Assembly (NCBI RefSeq): GCF_944384765.1
Contig: NZ_CALWUM010000020.1
Span: forward strand, 1-39,217
Length of the DNA: 39,217 bases
Reading direction: 5' to 3'
Source: an uncultured Agathobaculum sp.
Lineage (GTDB): Bacteria > Bacillota > Clostridia > Oscillospirales > Butyricicoccaceae
Of the stretch, positions 31,490-39,217 are shown in pieces (within the stretch, counting starts at the first letter, position 1; every line of letters begins with the position of its first letter). A program made the position numbers and the translations under genes. The notes beneath the pieces are model-generated. The model did not search any database. It saw only the letters and a list, made by a program, of their open reading frames with translations, and was not told the DNA's origin.

Positions 31490-32434
31490 TTAAACGCCGA
31501 TCTCGTCGATCAGCTCACGCATTTTGGCGGCCGAGGCCTGCAGGCGCGCCAGCTCATCTGGCGCGAGTGGGATGTCCAGCACAGCTTGCACACCGTTCCG
31601 CCCGACGATGGACGGTACCCCCAGACAGATGCCGTCCACGCCGTAATGCCCGGAAATCAGGGAGGAGACAGGCAATACGGAGTGTTCATCACGCACAATG
31701 GCCTCAGCGATGCGCCGCACGGCCATGCCGATGCCGTAATAGGTGGCACCCTTGCCGGCGATGATCGGATAGGCGGCATCGCGCACGCTTTCATAAATCG
31801 CGTGCAGCACAGCCTTAGGATTTTCCACCCCGGTGATGCGGCAGAAGTCGTCCAGATCCACGCCTGAGATATTGGCGCTCGACCAGACTGCGAGCTCGCT
31901 GTCGCCGTGTTCACCGATGATGAAGGCGTGCACATTGCGCCCGTCCACGCCCAGACGCTGGCCGAGCAGGTATTTGAGCCGCGCGGTGTCCAGCACGGTG
32001 CCCGAACCGATCACCCGTCCTGCGGGCAGGCCGGACAGCCGGTGTGCCATGCAGGTGAGCACATCCACCGGATTGGAGACAATGAGCAGCACCGCCTCGT
32101 GTTCGGACTGCATCACCTGCCCGACGACCGAGGACAGAATGGCCTGGTTGCGTCCGAGCAGTTCGATACGGGTTTCACCCGGCTTCTGGTTGGCACCCGC
32201 GGCAATGATGATCAGGCCGCAGCCGGTGAGGTCGGCGTAGCCGCCTGCGCGCACCAGACAGGGCTTGGCAAACGACACACCGTGATTGATGTCCGCGGCC
32301 TCGCTCTGCGCCTTGGCTTCATTCATGTCCACCAGCACCATTTCGGAAAACAGGCCGGATACCGCCAGCGTATAGGCACAGGTCGCGCCGACAAAGCCCA
32401 CGCCGATCACACCGCATTTCTGCATATTTCCCAT
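31490..32434 (-). CDS. ldh: L-lactate dehydrogenase
   Basis: A 314-residue NAD-dependent enzyme reducing pyruvate to L-lactate. The Rossmann motif GVIGVGFVGATCAYTL is at the N-terminus (about 8-23), SNPVDVLTCMA is the conserved central block, and the catalytic histidine lies in FIIGEHGDSELAVWSS (about 173-188). The specificity loop has NQKPGETRIELLGRN, with Gln at the position that selects pyruvate over oxaloacetate (Arg in malate dehydrogenases). ATG 32434 has AAAGGAG 7 bases upstream. The gene runs opposite to its two SLH neighbours and is monocistronic. Confidence 0.95.
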   Translation of the reverse strand: MGNMQKCGVIGVGFVGATCAYTLAVSGLFSEMVLVDMNEAKAQSEAADINHGVSFAKPCLVRAGGYADLTGCGLIIIAAGANQKPGETRIELLGRNQAILSSVVGQVMQSEHEAVLLIVSNPVDVLTCMAHRLSGLPAGRVIGSGTVLDTARLKYLLGQRLGVDGRNVHAFIIGEHGDSELAVWSSANISGVDLDDFCRITGVENPKAVLHAIYESVRDAAYPIIAGKGATYYGIGMAVRRIAEAIVRDEHSVLPVSSLISGHYGVDGICLGVPSIVGRNGVQAVLDIPLAPDELARLQASAAKMRELIDEIGV

Positions 32435-32477
32435 GTAATCACTCCTTTGCTATTTTCCGTAGTATGCCCGATTCCAG

Positions 32478-32506
32478 TTGGAAAACACGCGGGAATGTGG
32501 TATGAT
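32478..32506 (+). promoter_or_regulatory. Sigma-A-type promoter of the second SLH gene
   Basis: -35 TTGGAA (32478-32483), 17-base spacer, -10 TATGAT (32501-32506). The -35 overlaps the palindrome-like TTCCAGTTGGAA, a possible operator in the divergent ldh/SLH region. Confidence 0.72.
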
Positions 32507-32546
32507 AAGGGCAGTAAACTGACAGAATCAAAGGAGCGATCCCCTT

Positions 32547-33719
32547 ATGAAGAAATGGCTTCGGCTGGCCTGCACCGGCGCGGTGCTGGCCGGCGTTTTG
32601 ACGGCGTCCGCCTTTGCGGCGGATGGAACGGACAGCGCGGAGCGGCTGCACGACATGGGCCTGTTCCGCGGTACAGAGCAGGGCTATGAGCTGGACCGCG
32701 CGCCCACCCGCGCGGAGGCGGCGGCCATGCTGGTGCGCCTGCTGGGTGCGGAGGAACAGGCGCAGGCGCTTGCATACACCGCGCCCTATACCGATCTTGC
32801 GGGCTGGGAACAGCCCTATGTGCAGTATCTGTACGACAACGGCCTGACAAACGGCACTTCCGCCACGACTTTCGGGCCGACCGAAAGTTGCTCTGCGCAG
32901 ATGTATGCCGCGTTCCTGCTGCGCGCGCTCGGCTACACCGAGGCGGCAGGTGATTTTACCTATGCGGATGCAGTGCCGCAAGCGCAGGCCTGCGGTGTAT
33001 ATGACCCGGCGGTGATCGACACCGCGGATTTCCTGCGCGGCGATGTAGCGGAAGCGAGCTATACAGCGCTGTCCGTCACGCCCAAGGGCGGGGAAGGCAC
33101 GCTGCTCGATCAGCTGGTGCAGGAGGGGGCAGTGGACGCGCAGGCGGCCGCACCGTATCAGCAGCTGTTTGACCGGTATGCGGACTACCGTGCGGCTGCC
33201 GCGGGCATGGCGGAGTTGGATGCGTTTTCTGTGCGCGGCGGAATGACCGCCGAAGTGTCCGGAACGGACGGCTATGCGCTGACTGTGCGCACCGAGGATT
33301 ACACCACGGTCAGCCGGGCGGACGGCACGGCGGTTTCCGAGGGCACGCTGACCATGGAGTCGCCGTCGGTTGCGCCGTACACGCAGGCATACCGGATGGA
33401 GTCGGCGGAGCAGAGCGAAGCGGTGCGCATGGCGATGCTGTACGGCTATGGCCCGGTGCCGCTCGCGCTGGTGGAGGAGATCGCGCAGTCCGGGAGCAGC
33501 TGGACCTTTACACTGGACGGCCTGTCCCAGATTTACCAGGGGCAGATGTGGGCGCTGTCGCGCACCGGCGGGGAAGCGTGGGAACTTCCCGCGCAGAGCA
33601 CGCTGACACAGACCGTGCGGAACGGGCGCATCGACTCCCAGACGCTGACCGCTGAGATACCTGCGGCGGAGATGCAGGCATCGGTCACGGTCACCGGAGC
33701 GCTGGACACCAACGGATAA
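32547..33719 (+). CDS. Secreted SLH-domain protein, paralogue of the gene at 30032
   Basis: A 390-residue exported protein with a signal peptide (about 1-25, ending ASAFAA) and the same SLH region as its neighbour: APTRAEAAAMLVRLLGAEEQ, YTAPYTDLAGWEQPYVQYLY and TTFGPTESCSAQMYAAFLLR. The similarity fades after residue about 165. The C-terminal half (about 210-390) is a different beta-rich region without the Met-rich pattern, of unknown function. ATG 32547 has AAAGGAGCGA about 9 bases upstream. The pair around ldh suggests duplication followed by divergence of the exposed domain. Confidence 0.82.
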   Translation: MKKWLRLACTGAVLAGVLTASAFAADGTDSAERLHDMGLFRGTEQGYELDRAPTRAEAAAMLVRLLGAEEQAQALAYTAPYTDLAGWEQPYVQYLYDNGLTNGTSATTFGPTESCSAQMYAAFLLRALGYTEAAGDFTYADAVPQAQACGVYDPAVIDTADFLRGDVAEASYTALSVTPKGGEGTLLDQLVQEGAVDAQAAAPYQQLFDRYADYRAAAAGMAELDAFSVRGGMTAEVSGTDGYALTVRTEDYTTVSRADGTAVSEGTLTMESPSVAPYTQAYRMESAEQSEAVRMAMLYGYGPVPLALVEEIAQSGSSWTFTLDGLSQIYQGQMWALSRTGGEAWELPAQSTLTQTVRNGRIDSQTLTAEIPAAEMQASVTVTGALDTNG

Positions 33720-33731
33720 AACAGCATAACA

Positions 33732-33761
33732 AAAAGGACCTGCCGTGTGGCAGGTCCTTTT
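33732..33761. terminator. Bidirectional terminator between the SLH gene and nfnB
   Basis: Perfect 13-bp stem AAAAGGACCTGCC (33732-33744) / GGCAGGTCCTTTT (33749-33761), loop GTGT. It lies between convergent genes. Confidence 0.9.
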
Positions 33762-33782
33762 GCTGTATCGCAAGCAGATCGC

Positions 33783-35174
33783 TTACTGCTTGTTCTTGAT
33801 GTATTCATCCATCGCCGCGGCAGCGCGCTTGCCCGCGCCCATGGCGAGGATAACGGTTGCCGCACCGGTGACCGCGTCGCCGCCGGCGAACACGCCGTCC
33901 TTGGACGTGATGCCGTGCTCATCGTCCGCGATGATGCAGCCCTTGCGGTTGGTGTCCAGACCCGGGGTGGTGTGGCGGATCAGCGGGTTGGGCGTGGTGC
34001 CGATCGCCGCAATCACGCAGTCCAGATCGATGGTGAACTCGCTGCCCGGTACGGGTACCGGACGGCGGCGGCCGGACTCATCCGGCTCGCCCAGCTCCAT
34101 CTGCTGGCACTTGAGGCCGGTGACATTGTAGTTTTCGTCCGACAGCACCTCGAGCGGTGCAGTCAGGAACTTGAACACAATGCCCTCTTCCTTGGCGTGG
34201 TGGATCTCCTCGAGACGGGCAGGCAGCTCCTTCTCCGAGCGGCGGTAGACGATGTAAACCTCTTCCGCGCCCATGCGCTTGGCGCAGCGCGCCGCGTCCA
34301 TCGCAACGTTGCCGCCGCCGACGACCGCAACCTTGTGCGCATGGAAGATCGGGGTATCCGCGCCTTCCTTATAGGCCTTCATCAGGTTGATGCGGGTCAG
34401 ATACTCGTTGGCCGAGTAAACGCCGTTGGCGTTCTCGCCCGGCACGCCCATAAAGGTCGGCAGGCCGGCGCCCGAGCCGACAAAGATCGCCTCGTAGCCA
34501 TCCTCGAACAGCTCGTCGATGGTCTCCGAACGGCCGACGACAAAGTTCAGCACAAATTCAACGCCGAGATCCTTGAGCGTATCGATTTCCTTCTGCACGA
34601 TCGCCTTGGGCAGACGGAACTCCGGGATGCCGTACATCAGTACGCCGCCCGCGGTGTGCAGCGCCTCGAAAACCGTAACCTCGTAACCCATGCGGGCCAG
34701 GTCGCCCGCGCAGGTCAGGCCGGCAGGGCCTGCGCCCACGATTGCGCACTTGTGGCCGTTGGAAGCGGGCTTTACGGTTTTCTCCTCGCTGTGCTCACGC
34801 GCATAGTCTGCGACAAAACGCTCCAGACGGCCGATCGCGACCGGCTCGCCCTTGATGCCGCGCACGCACTTCATCTCGCACTGGGTCTCCTGCGGGCACA
34901 CACGGCCGCAGACAGCCGGCAGCGCGGAGGTTTCCTTGATCTTCGCGGCAGCCTCGAGGAACTTGCCCTCGGCCACGAGCGCGATGAACTCCGGGATCTT
35001 GACCTGTACCGGGCAGCCCGAGATGCAGGGCTTGTTTTTGCAGTTGAGGCACCGGGTGGCCTCTTCCATGGCCATCTCCGGCGTGTAGCCGAGCGTTACC
35101 TCGTCAAAGTTCTTGTTGCGGACGTTGGGGTCCTGCTCAGGCATGGGCATTTTTTTCGGATTCATATTCGGCAT
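33783..35174 (-). CDS. nfnB: NADPH-binding subunit of ferredoxin-NADP transhydrogenase (NfnB; GltD-like)
   Basis: A 463-residue flavoprotein. The N-terminal part holds cysteine clusters for two [4Fe-4S] centres (CLNCKNKPCISGC at about 42-54 and CGRVCPQETQCEMKC at about 89-103). The FAD site GAGPAGLTCAGDLA (about 146-159) and the NADPH site GGGNVAMDAARCA follow. It resembles the glutamate synthase small subunit, but the companion gene is an NfnA-type FAD/NAD subunit, not a GltB, so the bifurcating transhydrogenase NfnAB is the better call. ATG 35174 is two bases after the nfnA stop; the Shine-Dalgarno GGAGG lies inside nfnA, so translation is coupled. Confidence 0.9.
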   Translation of the reverse strand: MPNMNPKKMPMPEQDPNVRNKNFDEVTLGYTPEMAMEEATRCLNCKNKPCISGCPVQVKIPEFIALVAEGKFLEAAAKIKETSALPAVCGRVCPQETQCEMKCVRGIKGEPVAIGRLERFVADYAREHSEEKTVKPASNGHKCAIVGAGPAGLTCAGDLARMGYEVTVFEALHTAGGVLMYGIPEFRLPKAIVQKEIDTLKDLGVEFVLNFVVGRSETIDELFEDGYEAIFVGSGAGLPTFMGVPGENANGVYSANEYLTRINLMKAYKEGADTPIFHAHKVAVVGGGNVAMDAARCAKRMGAEEVYIVYRRSEKELPARLEEIHHAKEEGIVFKFLTAPLEVLSDENYNVTGLKCQQMELGEPDESGRRRPVPVPGSEFTIDLDCVIAAIGTTPNPLIRHTTPGLDTNRKGCIIADDEHGITSKDGVFAGGDAVTGAATVILAMGAGKRAAAAMDEYIKNKQ

Positions 35175-35176
35175 CG

Positions 35177-36028
35177 TTACTTGACCTCCATCTTGAACAG
35201 GTTGCAGTGGTCCTCGCGGCGCTCCACTGCCTGCTTCTCCTGCGCCTTGTACATGGCGCCGCGGCGCATGGCGCTGTCGAAATCGACCAGATGGCCGTCA
35301 AAGTCCGGGCCGTCAACACAGGCGAACTTGGTCTCGCCGCCGACGGTCAGGCGGCAGCCGCCGCACATGCCCGTGCCGTCCACCATGATGGTGTTCATGG
35401 AGACGATGGTCTTGATGCCGTAGGGACGGGTTACCTCGGAGACAAACTTCATCATGATCATCGGGCCGATGGCGATGACTGCGTCATACTGGTGGCCTGC
35501 CTCGATGAGCTCTTTCAGCTTGTCGGTGACAAAGCCTTTGTGGCCGTTGGAGCCGTCGTCGGTCATGATATAAAGGTTGGTGGAGGCCGCCTTCATCTCG
35601 TCCTCCAGAATAACAATATCCTTGTTGCGGAAACCGGCGATCAGATCGACTTCGCAGCCCATCTCATGCAGCTTCTTGGCCTGCGGATAGGCAATCGCGC
35701 AGCCCAGGCCGCCGCCGACGACTGCGACCTTTTTCAGGCCCTCCAGCTCGCTGGCCTTGCCGAGCGGGCCGACAAAGTCGTGCAGGCAGTCGCCCTCAGC
35801 GAGCTCGCCCAGCGCCATGGTGGTCGCGCCGACTTCCTGGAAGATGATCGTGATCGTTCCCTTCTCGCGGTCATAGTCCGCGATGGTGAGCGGGATGCGC
35901 TCGCCCTCCTCGCTGACACGCAGGATGATGAACTGGCCGGGCTCGGCCTTCCGTGCCACGTGCGGCGCGTCGATCACCATCAGCTTGGTGTTTGCGTTCA
36001 GCGTCTGTTTTTTCAGAATCTGATACAC
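35177..36028 (-). CDS. nfnA: FAD/NAD-binding subunit with [2Fe-2S] centre (NfnA)
   Basis: A 283-residue ferredoxin reductase-type protein (dihydroorotate dehydrogenase electron-transfer family). It has the FAD-binding beta-barrel with FIILRVSEEGERIPLTIADY, the NAD-binding GGGLGCAIAYP (about 104-114), and near the C-terminus the iron-sulfur motif DGTGMCGGCRLTV plus a later cysteine (FACVDGP). With NfnB it would couple NADH- and ferredoxin-dependent reduction of NADP. Start is GTG 36028 with AAGGAGG about 11 bases upstream. The promoter lies at 36071-36099. Confidence 0.9.
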   Translation of the reverse strand: MYQILKKQTLNANTKLMVIDAPHVARKAEPGQFIILRVSEEGERIPLTIADYDREKGTITIIFQEVGATTMALGELAEGDCLHDFVGPLGKASELEGLKKVAVVGGGLGCAIAYPQAKKLHEMGCEVDLIAGFRNKDIVILEDEMKAASTNLYIMTDDGSNGHKGFVTDKLKELIEAGHQYDAVIAIGPMIMMKFVSEVTRPYGIKTIVSMNTIMVDGTGMCGGCRLTVGGETKFACVDGPDFDGHLVDFDSAMRRGAMYKAQEKQAVERREDHCNLFKMEVK

Positions 36029-36041
36029 TGAATTTCGTACC

Positions 36042-36102
36042 TCCTTGCGTTTGTCGCATCGAACACTTCTATTATACTGTCAATGCCTGTCAAACGCAAG
36101 GA
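36042..36102. repeat. 12-bp inverted repeat flanking the nfn promoter
   Basis: TCCTTGCGTTTG (36042-36053) and CAAACGCAAGGA (36091-36102) are perfect inverted copies 37 bases apart. One arm covers the -35 of the nfnA promoter and the other touches its ribosome-binding site. It may be a two-site operator. Confidence 0.6.
36071..36099 (-). promoter_or_regulatory. Promoter of nfnAB with repeated TTGACAG in the spacer
   Basis: Minus strand: -35 TTGCGT (36099-36094), 17-base spacer, perfect -10 TATAAT (36076-36071). The spacer is TTGACAG-GCA-TTGACAG, a direct repeat with a 10-base period. Confidence 0.72.
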
Positions 36103-36180
36103 CAAAAACGGCCGGGAAACAAGTTATTTTGTCATGTTGCGGCAATTTCGGACACAAATGGCGGGAAATAGGATGGCGTT

Positions 36181-36492
36181 TTAGTAATTCAGCACAATGC
36201 CGTCCCCGGAAACATAGCCCTCGGTTGTATCATAACGCACAACATACCAGCTGCCGTACCGTCCATGCACGGCAAGCTGCGCGCCGTCCGGCGCGCGGCC
36301 GGCGCAGGGCGCGGCGGGGAAGGGGGCGGCAAGAATGGGAAGCCCCTGTGCATCCGTCTCGACCGTGGCGGTGCGCACGCGCGGGGCGCGCAGGCAGTCG
36401 GCCAGCGAGAGCACGGCGCCGCGCACGATCGCATCAATCGGGCCGGCGGGCGCGGCATCCTGCTGCATGGTGATGGGATATGTATGGCTCAT
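36181..36492 (-). CDS. Small protein with SH3-like C-terminus, function unknown
   Basis: A 103-residue protein without signal peptide or membrane segment. The C-terminal third (HGRYGSWYVVRYDTTEGYVS) has the W-x-V ... GYV pattern of bacterial SH3 domains, which often bind wall peptides; the Ala/Pro/Arg-rich N-terminal part is not recognised. ATG 36492 has AGGAGG 9 bases upstream, which supports a real gene. It lies upstream of nfnA on the same strand but the nfn promoter intervenes. The lack of an export signal is at odds with a wall-binding role. Confidence 0.65.
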   Translation of the reverse strand: MSHTYPITMQQDAAPAGPIDAIVRGAVLSLADCLRAPRVRTATVETDAQGLPILAAPFPAAPCAGRAPDGAQLAVHGRYGSWYVVRYDTTEGYVSGDGIVLNY

Positions 36493-36617
36493 GGCAGATT
36501 ACCTCCTGTGGGATGATGTCGCTGTCAGGCTATGCCGGACGGGCGGCGGCGGACACAGTTTCCGGCGGAATATCCAAACGGACGGGCAAATTTTACACTT
36601 TTTCGGTCAGAATACAC

Positions 36618-36646
36618 TTGCATTTTCAAACATGGGCCTGTATAAT
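36618..36646 (+). promoter_or_regulatory. Sigma-A-type promoter of the amino acid ABC operon
   Basis: -35 TTGCAT (36618-36623), 17-base spacer, perfect -10 TATAAT (36641-36646). The leader holds a short hairpin CGGCT/AGCCG near 36666-36679. The rest of the 212-base gap, 36493-36617, shows nothing assignable. Confidence 0.8.
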
Positions 36647-36704
36647 AATAAACATGCTTGAAAGACGGCTGTAAAGCCGCAATTTTGGGAGGAGAGAAAT
36701 CATT

Positions 36705-37538
36705 ATGAAGAAGCTTTCTATTGCCATGCTGAGCATGGTGCTGGCGGGCTCGATGCTGCTGACCGGCTGCGGCGGCGGCAATACCCAGTCTGCCGATGAC
36801 ACGGCATCCGACACCACTGAGCAGAGCGAAACCGCGGAGAACACCGAGGGCGGCGTGCTGCGTATGGGTACCAACGCGACCTTCCCGCCGTACGAGTATG
36901 TAGACGAGAACAACGAGGTTGCCGGCATTGATGCGGATATTGCGGCGGCTATCGCCGACAAGCTCGGGATGGAGCTCGAGATCACCGATATGGCGTTTGA
37001 CTCGCTGATCCTGGCGCTGCAGTCCGATACGATCGATATTGTGCTTGCTGGCATGACGGTTGACCCGGAGCGCGCGGAGAGCGTCAACTTCACCGATTCC
37101 TATGCAACCGGCGTACAGGTCATCATCGTTCCGGAAGACTCGGACATTGCGTCCCCGGATGACCTGGAGGGCAAGAACATCGGCGTGCAGACCGGCACCA
37201 CCGGCGACCTGTACTGCACCGAGCAATACGGCCAGGAATACGTCAAGCAGTTTGACAACGGCCCGCTCGCTGTGGCGGCGCTGCTGAACGGCCAGATTGA
37301 CTGCGTTGTCATCGACAATGAGCCGGCCAAGAACTATGTGGCTGCCAACCAGGGCCTGAAGATCCTCGAGACGGCGTATGCAAACGAAGAGTATGCCGCG
37401 GCGATCGCCAAGGATAACACCGAGCTGTATGACCAGGTCAATACCGCGATCCAGGAGCTCAAGGCGGACGGCACGATCGACTCCATCATCGAGAAGTATA
37501 TCCCGGCCGAGGGCAGCAGTGAGGATGCAGCTGCGTAA
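36705..37538 (+). CDS. Polar amino acid ABC transporter, substrate-binding lipoprotein
   Basis: A 277-residue solute-binding lipoprotein. The signal sequence ends in the lipobox LLTGC (Cys near residue 23), followed by a Ser/Thr/Glu-rich linker (about 24-48). The family 3 periplasmic-binding fold starts LRMGTNATFPPYEYVDENNEVAGIDADI and includes LAGMTVDPERAESVNFTDSY with the Arg that binds the substrate carboxylate, and VVIDNEPAKNYV. Substrate class is polar amino acids (Gln, Cys/cystine or similar), not further resolvable by eye. ATG 36705 follows GGGAGGAG. It is the first gene of a three-gene operon. Confidence 0.93.
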   Translation: MKKLSIAMLSMVLAGSMLLTGCGGGNTQSADDTASDTTEQSETAENTEGGVLRMGTNATFPPYEYVDENNEVAGIDADIAAAIADKLGMELEITDMAFDSLILALQSDTIDIVLAGMTVDPERAESVNFTDSYATGVQVIIVPEDSDIASPDDLEGKNIGVQTGTTGDLYCTEQYGQEYVKQFDNGPLAVAALLNGQIDCVVIDNEPAKNYVAANQGLKILETAYANEEYAAAIAKDNTELYDQVNTAIQELKADGTIDSIIEKYIPAEGSSEDAAA

Positions 37539-37555
37539 GCAAAGGGATGCAACAG

Positions 37556-37584
37556 AAAAGGGACGGCGCGTGCCGCCCCTTTTC
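37556..37584 (+). terminator. Leaky terminator between binding protein and permease genes
   Basis: Stem AAAAGGG(A)CGGC (37556-37567) / GCCG(C)CCCTTTT (37572-37583) with one A/C mismatch and loop GCGT. Such intercistronic hairpins commonly raise binding-protein levels over the membrane parts. Confidence 0.7.
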
Positions 37585-37611
37585 TTCCGTTATACAGAAA
37601 GGGGATAAGCG

Positions 37612-38394
37612 GTGAGTATTCTCACAATGGAAACTTGGTTGGCGACAGTGCCGGGCTGGGTTCTTTCCCTGCCGGAAAGCCTGCAGACCCTGCTGTTCCA
37701 GCTCTACCAGACCTTTATCTATCAGGACCGCTGGACCTGGTATGCAGACGGTCTGAAAATCACATTTATCGTAACGCTTGGCGCGCTGATCCTCGGCGTG
37801 ATCATCGGTATGCTGATTGCAGTTGTCCGCACGGCGCATGACTCCCAGCGCGTTGGCAAGCACAATCCGGTTCTGGGGCTGCTCAACGCGGTCTGCAAGG
37901 TTTACCTGACGGTAATCCGCGGCACGCCGATGATGGTGCAGCTGCTGATCAGCTGCTTTGTCATCATGGTGCCGAAAGACGATACCGGCCGCCTGATCTG
38001 CGGCATTGTCACGCTGGGCATCAACTCGGGCGCGTATGTTGCCGAGATCGCGCGCAGCGGCCTGATGTCGATCAGCGCGGGCCAGATGGAGGCGGGCCGC
38101 TCGCTCGGCCTGAATTACCGCCAGACCATGTGGTACATCATCATCCCGCAGGCGATCAAGAACATCCTGCCTGCGCTCGGCAACGAGATGATCACCCTGC
38201 TCAAGGATACCTCGTTGGTGTCGGTCATCGCGCTGCGCGACGTGACCAAGCAGGCCCAGAACATCGTTGCCAATACCTATACGCCGTATGTCCCGTATAT
38301 CAGTCTTGCGGTGATTTATCTGGTGATCGTCATTATCCTGACCAAGCTGCTCGGCATTTTCGAAAGGAGGCTGCGCGCAAGTGATCGACGTTAA
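37612..38394 (+). CDS. Polar amino acid ABC transporter, permease
   Basis: A 260-residue His/Glu/Gln/Arg/opine-family permease. It begins with a hydrophobic/amphipathic stretch and has the membrane segments of the HisM/GlnP fold. The coupling-loop EAA motif reads [20 protein letters not shown] followed by [17 protein letters not shown] pair of these permeases forms the membrane pore; with only one gene here a homodimer is likely. GTG 37612 has AAAGGGG about 8 bases upstream; ATG 37627 is an alternative. Its end overlaps the ATPase gene by 14 bases. Confidence 0.93.
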   Translation: MSILTMETWLATVPGWVLSLPESLQTLLFQLYQTFIYQDRWTWYADGLKITFIVTLGALILGVIIGMLIAVVRTAHDSQRVGKHNPVLGLLNAVCKVYLTVIRGTPMMVQLLISCFVIMVPKDDTGRLICGIVTLGINSGAYVAEIARSGLMSISAGQMEAGRSLGLNYRQTMWYIIIPQAIKNILPALGNEMITLLKDTSLVSVIALRDVTKQAQNIVANTYTPYVPYISLAVIYLVIVIILTKLLGIFERRLRASDRR

Positions 38395-39103
38395 AAATCT
38401 GCAGAAGGCCTTCGGCGACCATGTGGTGCTGAGCGGCATCAACGAACATATCGACAAAGGCGAGAAGGTTGTAATCATCGGGCCGTCCGGCTCGGGCAAA
38501 TCCACCTTCCTGCGCTGCCTCAACCTGCTCGAGGAGCCGACGGGCGGCGACATCATCTTTGAAGGGCAGAACATCACCTCCAAGCAGACGGATATCAATC
38601 TGGTCCGCCGCCGCATGGGCATGGTGTTCCAGCAGTTTAACCTGTTCCCGCACCTGACGGTGCGCGAGAACATCAAGCTCGCGCCGGTCAAGCTCAAAGT
38701 CATGACCGACGAAGAGGCGGACAAGCGCGCGATGGAGCTTTTGGCGCGCGTCGGCCTGCCGGATAAGGCGGACAGCTACCCGATTCAGCTTTCGGGCGGC
38801 CAGCAGCAGCGCATTGCAATCGCGCGCGCCCTGGCGATGAACCCGGATGTGATGCTGTTTGACGAGCCGACTTCTGCACTCGACCCGGAGATGGTCGGTG
38901 AAGTGCTGGAAATCATGAAGGAGCTCGCGGACGAGGGTATGACCATGGTCGTGGTCACACACGAGATGGGCTTTGCGCGCGAGGTCGGCACCCGCGTGCT
39001 GTTCATGGACGGCGGCAACATCGTCGAGCAGAACGAGCCGCATGAATTTTTCTCCAACCCCCAAAACCCGCGCCTCAAGGACTTTTTGTCCAAGGTGCTG
39101 TAA
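38381..39103 (+). CDS. Polar amino acid ABC transporter, ATP-binding protein
   Basis: A 240-residue ABC ATPase of the GlnQ/HisP type. Walker A GPSGSGKS (34-41), Q-loop [13 protein letters not shown], signature [15 protein letters not shown], Walker [14 protein letters not shown] and the H-loop [11 protein letters not shown] are all intact. It drives uptake through the permease encoded just upstream. Start is GTG 38381, 10 bases after AGGAGG and overlapping the permease end, so translation is coupled. A strong terminator follows at 39111. Confidence 0.96.
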   Translation: MIDVKNLQKAFGDHVVLSGINEHIDKGEKVVIIGPSGSGKSTFLRCLNLLEEPTGGDIIFEGQNITSKQTDINLVRRRMGMVFQQFNLFPHLTVRENIKLAPVKLKVMTDEEADKRAMELLARVGLPDKADSYPIQLSGGQQQRIAIARALAMNPDVMLFDEPTSALDPEMVGEVLEIMKELADEGMTMVVVTHEMGFAREVGTRVLFMDGGNIVEQNEPHEFFSNPQNPRLKDFLSKVL

Positions 39104-39110
39104 AAAACAT

Positions 39111-39138
39111 AAAGAGGGCGCTGTGGCGCCCTCTTTTT
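39111..39138 (+). terminator. Strong terminator of the ABC operon
   Basis: Perfect 11-bp stem AAAGAGGGCGC (39111-39121) / GCGCCCTCTTT (39126-39136), loop TGTG, with T-run. It is also the likely insertion target of the adjacent group II intron. Confidence 0.92.
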
Positions 39139-39142
39139 CGTG

Positions 39143-39217
39143 GTGCGCCCGGCGGCGCACGTTTCTAACGGGTGAAAGACCCGAGTCCGCCCGGTAGTGG
39201 GAAGGACATAGCCGAAG
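39143..39217 (+). mobile_element. 5-prime end of a class IIC-like group II intron (truncated by window)
   Basis: From GTGCG at 39143 the sequence follows the start of bacterial IIC introns such as Oceanobacillus O.i.I1: GTGCGCCCGGC, a GTGCGCC/GGCGCAC hairpin, CTAACGGGTGAAAGACCCGA and ACATAGCC. The short hairpin CGGG/CCCG also matches the start of domain I. It lies four bases after the T-run of a terminator, the known target preference of class C introns. The reverse transcriptase and 3-prime end lie outside the window. Confidence 0.75.

Noticed and set aside
33783..35174. Glutamate synthase small subunit (gltD)
   Set aside because: The sequence is GltD-like, but there is no large subunit and the coupled partner is an NfnA-type protein.
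36071..36093. TTGACA as the -35 of the nfn promoter
   Set aside because: Both TTGACA copies are too close to TATAAT (11 bases or less for one, 1 base for the other); TTGCGT at 17 bases fits.
1..39217. CRISPR arrays, tRNA or rRNA genes, prophage
   Set aside because: No regularly spaced repeats, no cloverleaf or rRNA-like segments and no phage genes were seen.

Overview
The window is a GC-rich chromosomal stretch from a spore-forming, low-oxygen Firmicute, most likely a clostridial gut-type lineage such as the Oscillospiraceae/Butyricicoccaceae. The evidence is the gene content: ylbJ-like, yqfC and yqfD sporulation genes; the phoH-ybeY-dgkA-era-recO block; a Firmicute-order division and cell wall cluster with a MurE that carries the meso-diaminopimelate DNPR motif; an HPr-like protein of clostridial type; and an NfnAB ferredoxin transhydrogenase, an enzyme of anaerobes. 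Genus assignment is inference. No rRNA, tRNA, prophage or CRISPR array is visible. The one mobile element is the 5-prime end of a group II intron at the right edge.

Layout. 1-3021 (leftward): DacF-type carboxypeptidase, a small four-cysteine protein and a YlbJ-like membrane protein. 3109-8736 (rightward): yqfC, yqfD, phoH, ybeY, dgkA, era, recO, with two strongly structured gaps in front of phoH and era. 8766-15027: mutS2, an HPr-like gene with its own promoter and terminator, uvrC, rsmD, coaD and a coiled-coil gene. 15325-28702: the dcw cluster mraZ-rsmH-ftsL-pbp-murE-murF-mraY-ftsW-murG-divIB, then ftsZ behind its own promoter; murD is missing from its usual place between mraY and ftsW. 28801-29827: a CorA-type magnesium transporter behind a short leader frame. 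30032-33719: two paralogous S-layer-homology proteins flanking a reversed L-lactate dehydrogenase. 33783-36492 (leftward): nfnB, nfnA and a small SH3-like protein. 36705-39103 (rightward): a three-gene polar amino acid ABC transporter. 39143 to the end: a class IIC-like group II intron start, just behind the transporter terminator.

How it fits together. Most of the window is core growth machinery: septal peptidoglycan synthesis (dcw cluster, DacF), ribosome assembly and rRNA modification (era, ybeY, rsmD, rsmH), repair (recO, uvrC, mutS2) and sporulation. The least explained signals are regulatory. The corA-like gene has a leader frame starting MSPDPGSRR, which resembles the enterobacterial MgtL leader (MEPDPTPLPRR), and its stop codon lies in a hairpin that covers the corA ribosome-binding site. 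This suggests a Firmicute counterpart of Mg2+-sensing by ribosome drop-off and is my main candidate for an undescribed system. Other points to check are a tandem array of hairpins before phoH, a long rod-like hairpin before era, an HPr whose phospho-accepting His15 is Tyr, a uvrC whose best-placed start codon is ACG, and a septal PBP with KTA in place of KTG.
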